64,000 nucleotides of DNA from the NCBI RefSeq assembly GCF_963082655.1, contig NC_081552.1, positions 120,144,907 through 120,208,906 on the forward strand. Direction: 5' to 3'. The translations under genes and the position numbers were made by a program. This DNA comes from Stomoxys calcitrans (taxonomy: Eukaryota > Arthropoda > Insecta > Diptera > Muscidae). This document shows, piece after piece, positions 58,134 to 64,000 of the stretch. The stretch's first letter is position 1, and every line of letters begins with the position of its first letter. The notes under the pieces are model-generated. The model searched no databases, was not told where the DNA came from, and saw only the letters and a list, made by a program, of their open reading frames with translations.

Positions 58134-58634
58134 TTAAACATAATTTTAACTATATTTTTTGGGTTGTCATTTGTGTCTTTACTAACCAAAGACTTTTTGC
58201 TAAATATTGTTTTAAATATTTGCTTCTTTGTGATTTGGTAAGCAAACGTGTCTTATAAAATCATTGCAATTTAAACGTACCAGTGTTTGCTAGCAAAAAA
58301 TAATTTGAGTTTTAATTCATTCATCGTTATATGTTAATGTTGCCTGAGCTGCTTTATACCCACCACCATAAGTTGCGGAGAATACTAATTAACAATGTAT
58401 TGTTATTTTCAACTTTTTTTAGCAATATTTAATGTTTATTTCAGTGAACATAAAAAAAGCACAAAAATTAACGAAAAATCAATTAAATCATGATAAATTT
58501 TGACGTGATTTGGCACCAAAGATTTTTCTCTCAAGCTTGGTTGACTTATATCATTATCTTAGGTATATACAAATGAACTTAAACTTAGGTAAAATTTACA
58601 AAGTGTTGAAAAATGTATAGTATACATATACTTT
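58134..58634. other. Unassigned AT-rich stretch
   Basis: 'tttatacccaccaccataag' at 58352-58371 resembles a lone family B closing sequence without the rest of the element. No gene or other repeat was recognised. Confidence 0.4.
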
Positions 58635-60137
58635 AGGAAGGTTTAAAGGACACCGAAATTCAGAAAATTTGTCTCGAAAGTGGGTATCAATACCTTTCAA
58701 TACCGCCCAATACCTTCCATTTAAGCTCCATATTGACATGGCCCAATATGCCCAATTTAGGGGTGTTTTGGGTATTGGGGTGGTCCCCCAAATACTTAGC
58801 CCGGAAAATATATCAGCAACGTGCTCTATTCTCATATATCTATTTATCATTTATTTGAACCCCATATTGCCATTGGCCTTAAAATTGGATATTAAATTCG
58901 TTTTCTAATCTCATTTATACTCCTTATTGCAAAAGTCAGTAGTATCAGTATTGGCCCTAAAAACTATTAATATTTATTTCCACTTTCTTTAAGACCCAAA
59001 ATGTCTTGGTGAGCATATACGTCCTATTTGGGGGTTGTTATGGTGGTGGGACGTCCCCTAGAGAGTTGGTCCCTAATGTTAGAATCAGATACGTGGTCTA
59101 CTCCCAAATACCTTTAATTTGATCCCCATAGACGGCAAGCATGACCGGCTTGAGGGTGTTTTGGGGGATGGGCTGCCACTCAGTGTGTTGGCCTTAAAAA
59201 TGTATGTCGGATTCGTGTTCTGCTCTAAAAATCCTCTTATTTGAGCCTCATATTGCAATAGTCAGCAAATACTTCCTATTTGGGTGGTGTTGTGGGGGTG
59301 GGGTGGTCCGATAGACACTTTTCCCGAATATTGATATTAGATTCGTCCTTTACTCCCAAAGACCTTTCATTTGAGCTCCATATTGCTATCGTCGTAAATT
59401 TGTTCCCTTTGGAAGATGTTTTTGGGAAGAGGCGTCTCCCAAACACTTTATCCCATATTTGGACATCAGATTCGAATTCTACACTCAAACACATTTTATT
59501 TAAGCCCCATATTCCCATGGTCAGTAAATAAGTCCTGTTTGGGGGGTGTTTTGGGGAAGGGGTGGACTTCCAGAAACGTGGTCCCACATTTGGATATTAG
59601 ATTCGTATTCTATTCGCAAATACCTTTCATTTGTGTCCCATCCTGCCATGGTCGGTAAATATGTCCGATTTAGATGTGTTTTCGGGGTTGGGGTGGTCTC
59701 CCTAACACTTGGCCTGGCAATTAGATATCAGTTAGGTTTCCTAAAATTAAATACCTCTCATTTGAGTCCCATATTGTCGTGATTGGTCCAAATATATCTT
59801 TGGTAGGTTTTAGGGTGGGGGGGAACCCCATCCGAAATTTGGATACCAAATTTTTATTTTTTGGGTACTATATGAGGGCACACGAAATTTCGCTTAAATC
59901 GCACCACCCATCTCCGAGATCTGGCGTTTCTGAAAATTGAGGTAAGGGGGAGGGTCCGTCCCCACTTCATATATCAAAAAGTACCCTATTTTCACCACGG
60001 GATCATTATGCACCATCTGTGAAAATTTTAAGAAAATCGGTTTAGCCGCATCTGAGTCTATAATGAATACACAAACATACAAACAAACAAACTTACAAAC
60101 AAACTCAAATTGATTTTTATATATGAAAAGAAGAAGA
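58635..60137 (-). mobile_element. Helitron copy lacking its CTAG end
   Basis: The plus-strand left end starts inside a unit ('ggtttaaaggacaccgaaat'). 131-bp-type units with 'ttaggggtgttttgggtatt' follow, then the 'atctccgagatctggcgttt' and 'tcggtttagccgcatctgag' blocks, and the end ...TATATATGAAAAGAAGAAGA, which is TC on the minus strand. The next CTAG end begins immediately. Confidence 0.75.
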
Positions 60138-60675
60138 CTAGCTGGACAGGGCCCGCTCCGCTGCACCTTCTTTCACTCTACTATTTCGTCTGAGCCCTAT
60201 ATTGGCACGGTCAGGAAAAAAGGCATGTTTGGTGGTGCTGGTTCAGCCTTTTAAATATTTCGCCCCAATGTAGATATCATATTTGTGCTCTACTCCCAAA
60301 TTTCTTTTATTTGAACCTTGTAGTGCGGGGCGACCACCCACGCACCTTGCCCTGAAAAAATATGAGCATCGTGCTCTACCCTCAAATTTCATTTATTGGA
60401 GCCAATATAGTCATAGGTTTAGGAAGAGTTTATGGGCTGAGATAACTTGGCCTCAAAATTGGATATCAAATTCGTTTTCTACTATCAAATACATATTATT
60501 TATTGCCATAGTAGGCAAACATGGCCGGTTTGAAGGGAGTTTAGAGGGCGAACCCTGAAATAATACTAGCACCGTGCGGGACCACAATTTTGTTTGAGCC
60601 CTATAAGTCAACCATTTGGAAGGTGGCTATCAAGATATTCAGGTCTAGGGGTCTCGTTCAGATGCACACGAATAA
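60138..60675 (-). mobile_element. Helitron 3' fragment in head-to-tail tandem
   Basis: Starts CTAGCTGGACAGGGCCCGCT directly after the TC end of its neighbour, then runs through diverged units ('catcgtgctctaccctcaaa') until family A begins. This is the second such junction in the window. Confidence 0.65.
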
Positions 60676-61766
60676 AATTTGTATACCCTCAACAAGATGG
60701 GGGTATACTAATTTCGTCATTCTGATTGTAACTACTAGAAATATTTCTCTGAGAACTTATAAAGTATATATATTCTTGATCGTCGCGACATTTTATGTCG
60801 ATCTAGCCATGTCCGTCCGTCTGTCTGTCGAAAGCACGCTAACTTCCGAAGGAGTAAAGATAGCCGATTGAAATTTTGCACAAATACTTCTTATTAGTGT
60901 AGGTTGGTTGGTATTGTAAATGGACCACATCGGTTCATGTTTTGATATAGCTGCCATATAAACCGATCTTGGGTCTTGATTTCTTGAACCTTTAGATTGC
61001 GCAATTCTTATCCGATTGGAATGCAATTTTGCACAACGTGTTTTGTTATGATATCCAACAACTGTGCCAAGTATGGTTCAAATCGGTTCTTAACCTGGTA
61101 TAGCTGTCATATAAACCGATCTTGTGTCTAGACTTCTTGAGGCTGTAGAGGGCGCAATTCTTATCCGATTTAAATGAATTTTTGCACGAAGTAGTCTGTT
61201 ATGATATTCAACAACTGTGCCAAGTATAGTTCAAATCGGTTCATAACCTAATATAGCTCTCATATAAACAGATCTGGGGACTTGTCTTCCTGAGCTTCTA
61301 GAGGGTGCAATACCTTACCGATTTGACTGAAATTTTGCATGACGTATTTTATTCTTACTTTCAACAACTGTGTCAAATAAGGTCCAAATCGGTTCATAAC
61401 CTGATATAGCTACCACATAAACCGATCTGGGATCTTAACTTCTTGAGCCTCTAGAGGTCGTAATTATTAACCGATTTGCCTGAAATTTTGTACGACGGAT
61501 CCTCTCATTTACCATCAACATACTTGTTTATTATGGTCTGAATCGATCTATAGCCTGATACAGCTCCCATATAAATCGATCTCTCTATTTTACTTTTCGA
61601 GCCCCCAAAGGGCACAATTCTTATTCGAATTGGCTGACATTTTACACAGGTCTCCAACATATAATTTAATGGTGCTTCAAACCGGACCATATAACTCGAC
61701 AAATGAGGTCCATGGTGGAGGATACAAAAGATTCGACCCGGCCGAACTTAGCACGCTTTTACTTGT
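60676..61766 (-). mobile_element. Family A element, near complete
   Basis: Begins TTGTATACCCTCAACAAGAT (closing sequence mutated), with a short GTCCGTCCGTCTGTCTGTCG tract and about five monomers. A deletion near 61690 joins the first unit to 'actcgacaaatgaggtccat', and it ends GACCCGGCCGAACTTAGCAC and CTTTTACTTGTT. Confidence 0.8.
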
Positions 61767-61795
61767 TGGTGTCCTATTATATCCTGATCGGCCTT

Positions 61796-62582
61796 AATTT
61801 GTATACCTTCCACCATAGGATGGGGGTATACTAATTTCGTTATTCTGTTTGAAGCACTTCGAAATATGAGTCCGAGACCCCATAAAGTATATATATTCTT
61901 GATCGTCATGTCATTTTAAGTCGATTTAGCCAAGGCGCAATTTTTATCCGATTTGACTGACATCTTGCACGGGTTGTTTTATTATCACTTCCAACAACTG
62001 CGCTAAGTATGGTTCAAATCGGTTCATAATTTGCTATAGTTGTCATATAAACCGATCTGGGATCTTGACATCTTGAGCCCATAGAGCGCGCAATTCTCAT
62101 CCGATTTGGCTGAAATTTTGCATGAGGTGTTTTGTTGTGTCTTCTAATAACCGTGCTAAGTATAGCGCAAATCGGTACATAACCTGATATAGCTCCCATG
62201 TAAACCGATCTGGGATTTTGACTTCTTGAGCCTCTAGAGGGCACAATTCTCATCCGATTTGGCAGAAGTTTTGTACAACGGCTTCTCTTATGACCTTAAA
62301 CATACGTGTCTAATATGGTCTGAATCGATTATTAGCTTGATACAAGGCGCAATTTTTATCCGAATGAACTATAACGCAATGCCTTCTACAATGTTTAGTA
62401 TTCATTTACCATCCGAATAGGACTATAACTTGATATGGCTCCAATAGCATAACAGATCTTATTCAACCTTATTATTTGTTGGCCTAAAAGGAGATACCGC
62501 GCATAGAACTCGACAAATGCGATCCATGGTCGAGGGTAAATAAGATTCAACCCAGCCAAACTTAGCACGCTCTTACTTGTTT
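61796..62582 (-). mobile_element. Family A' element, (GTCY)n deleted
   Basis: Begins TTTGTATACCTTCCACCATA and keeps the core block, but 'cgatttagccaaggcgcaat' shows that the (GTCY)n tract and part of a monomer are gone. The right end is TCGAGGGTAAATAAGATTCA with AGCACGCTCTTACTTGTTT. It is more diverged than most A copies. Confidence 0.75.
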
Positions 62583-63960
62583 ATTCTTAATTTCTTGTTT
62601 TGGGTAGGATGGAGGGAGGGCGATTGCCTTCTGACATGTCTTTTCATTTGAGTACAATATATTCTCGGTCGCCCTACATGTCAGTTTGGTGTTGTTTTTA
62701 TTGAGAGGAGAAGGTCGCTCCCCCCGACCCTAAGACCCCAAAAACAATTTATTTAAGTCGTTTAAAATCGAGATCTACATGTTCGGCTGAACGGCAGGAC
62801 GGCAGAGTGCGACCCAGATAGTTGAATCGTTCTATCAACATTAGATTTAAACTCTACTGTAATAGAGCTTTCATTTAATTCCAATATTATCCCGATCGAC
62901 CTACACGTCTTATTGAAGCGTATTAGGTGGGTTGGCCCACCAGACTCTGTCCCAAACGTGTATATCAGATTCGTAGTCAACTCTCAAAGACCTCATCCCG
63001 TTTTGTGGGTTTTTGGAGTTGGATAGGGCCCGTAGACACTTTGCACATATAACATATTCTTATAACAAAGGTGTAATCAACTTCCAAACACCTTTCCATA
63101 TTGTCCCAATCGGTAAATATGTCTTCAGACACCAAGAAATAAATTTTTATATCAGATTTTTACTAAACATTTAAATACCTTTTATTTGATATCCATATTG
63201 TCGCGATCGGCATATATGTCCTACTGGGGGGTTTGAGGGGATGGGAAAGCCCTTTAGACACCAAGAAATACATTTTTATGTCAGACTTGTACTATTCTTT
63301 TAATAACTTTCCTTTAATATCCATATTGTCCCAATCGGTATATATGTTCTGCTGGAGGGTTGGGAAGGCCCTTAGGCACCAAGGAATACACTTTTATGTC
63401 AGTTTGTATTCTACTTTTAAATACATTTCATTTGATACCTATATTGTCGAAAGCGGCAAAATTGTACTGTTGAAGCGTTTTGGGGGTGGGGAGGCCTCTC
63501 AGACACAAAGGAATAAATTTTTATGTCAGATTTGTATTCTACATTTAAATACCGTTAATTTGATACTGCTTTGGGCAAGTAAAAGTGTCCTGTTGGTGGT
63601 GTTTTTAGGGGTGAGGGACTCCCCGACACTAAATGTGACATTTTTACACCAAGTTCGTACTCTACTCTTAAATACCTTTCATTTGATACCCAATCGGTAA
63701 ACATGTCCGTTCGGGTAAGTTTTGAGATAGGGGCGCCAGGGTTAGTTGACCCAAAAATTTTATACCAATTTCCTGTTTTTGTGGTACCATGAAGTGGCAT
63801 ACAAAATTTCGGTGCACACTTCTCCGAGATCTGGCGTTTTTGAAAATTGGGGTAAGGAGGAGGGTCCTCGCCCCCTTCAGATATCATAAAACTAAGTGCC
63901 CTATTTTCACTGGAGGCCCAAACCCTACTACTGGGCCATTTCATGAAAATCGGTTCAGCC
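62583..63960 (-). mobile_element. Diverged Helitron-like subfamily
   Basis: Units differ from the main Helitron ('gacaccaagaaataaatttt', 'catttgatacctatattgtc') but the tail keeps the order 'cttctccgagatctggcgtt', 'gtaaggaggagggtcctcgc' and 'catgaaaatcggttcagccg'. It is cut at 63960 by family A, so the TC end is missing and no CTAG end was found on the left. Frames such as 63233-63700 are repeat artefacts. Confidence 0.6.
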
Positions 63961-64000
63961 GTTTTTATACACTCCACCGTAGGATAGGGGTATACTAATT
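63961..64000 (-). mobile_element. Family A 3' end at window edge
   Basis: TTTTTATACACTCCACCGTA followed by 'ggataggggtatactaatt' is the closing end of a family A copy that continues beyond the window. Confidence 0.7.

Noticed and set aside
58352..58380. A family B element at 'atacccaccaccataag'
   Set aside because: Only the closing 17 bases match; the conserved core block and monomers are absent, so it is at most a remnant or chance match.

Overview
This window reads as repeat-dense nuclear DNA of a higher fly (Diptera, most likely a calyptrate such as a Stomoxys, Haematobia or Musca relative). The basis is the hallmark dipteran (GTCY)n-bearing interspersed elements of the mini-me/DINE-1 type, a tRNA-derived SINE, mariner and Tc1-like transposons, BEL/Pao and Ty3/gypsy remnants and a LINE with fly-like ORF1 text. 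I find no convincing host gene, no rRNA or functional tRNA, no CRISPR and no bacterial signature. Nearly every short open frame in the window lies inside a tandem repeat unit, and in the commonest family that frame ends at a stop once per unit; I treat those as noncoding. Species is inference.

Most of the window is built from two kinds of noncoding mobile element. The first kind (families A, A', B, C, E, F here) shares one plan, clearest in A, B and F: a 5' GC-rich palindrome (core GGCCGGGCC in A and B), a subterminal sequence such as TATACCCTCCACCAT, a run of about 153-bp monomers, then in A, B and F a (GTCY)n microsatellite and a conserved block ending in the inverted complement ATGGTGGAGGGTATA. 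This plan fits DINE-1/mini-me (Helentron-type) elements. Family A has some twenty copies or fragments in both orientations. The second kind is a canonical nonautonomous Helitron of about 2-2.4 kb (TC at the 5' end, CTAG at the 3' end, A^T target) made of about 131-bp G-rich units. One copy (30601-32572) can be checked against its own empty site at 43351/43352.

Layout. 1-3.8 kb: family F, a long-inverted-repeat element carrying a SINE with a 10-bp target duplication. 3.8-8.9 kb: family A, Helitron, A and A'. 8.9-13.6 kb: a decayed BEL/Pao element on the minus strand, split by a family A copy that itself carries a mariner MITE; the gag-knuckle/protease piece lies in the wrong place, downstream of integrase. 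13.6-18.9 kb: family A interrupted by a 5'-truncated Ty3/gypsy element with two frame breaks. 18.9-23.5 kb: A, B, an internally deleted mariner, a 250-bp (TA)n run and a 740-bp imperfect palindrome. 23.5-30.1 kb: tandem Helitrons, A, B and a LINE 3' end. 30.1-44.3 kb: E interrupted by a Helitron, F, inverted and tandem A copies, B, A' with a second MITE, E. 44.3-48.3 kb: a LINE on the minus strand apparently split by nested A and Helitron pieces. 48.7-64 kb: Helitrons, a second SINE, a weak hAT-like trace, A copies, a fold-back Tc1-like element and about 1.6 kb of unassigned DNA (54.3-55.9 kb).

The gene-like pieces do not work together as a pathway. They are independent transposon fossils, and all recognisable transposase or pol frames are broken. 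The insertion order can be read from nesting and is the most informative content of the region.
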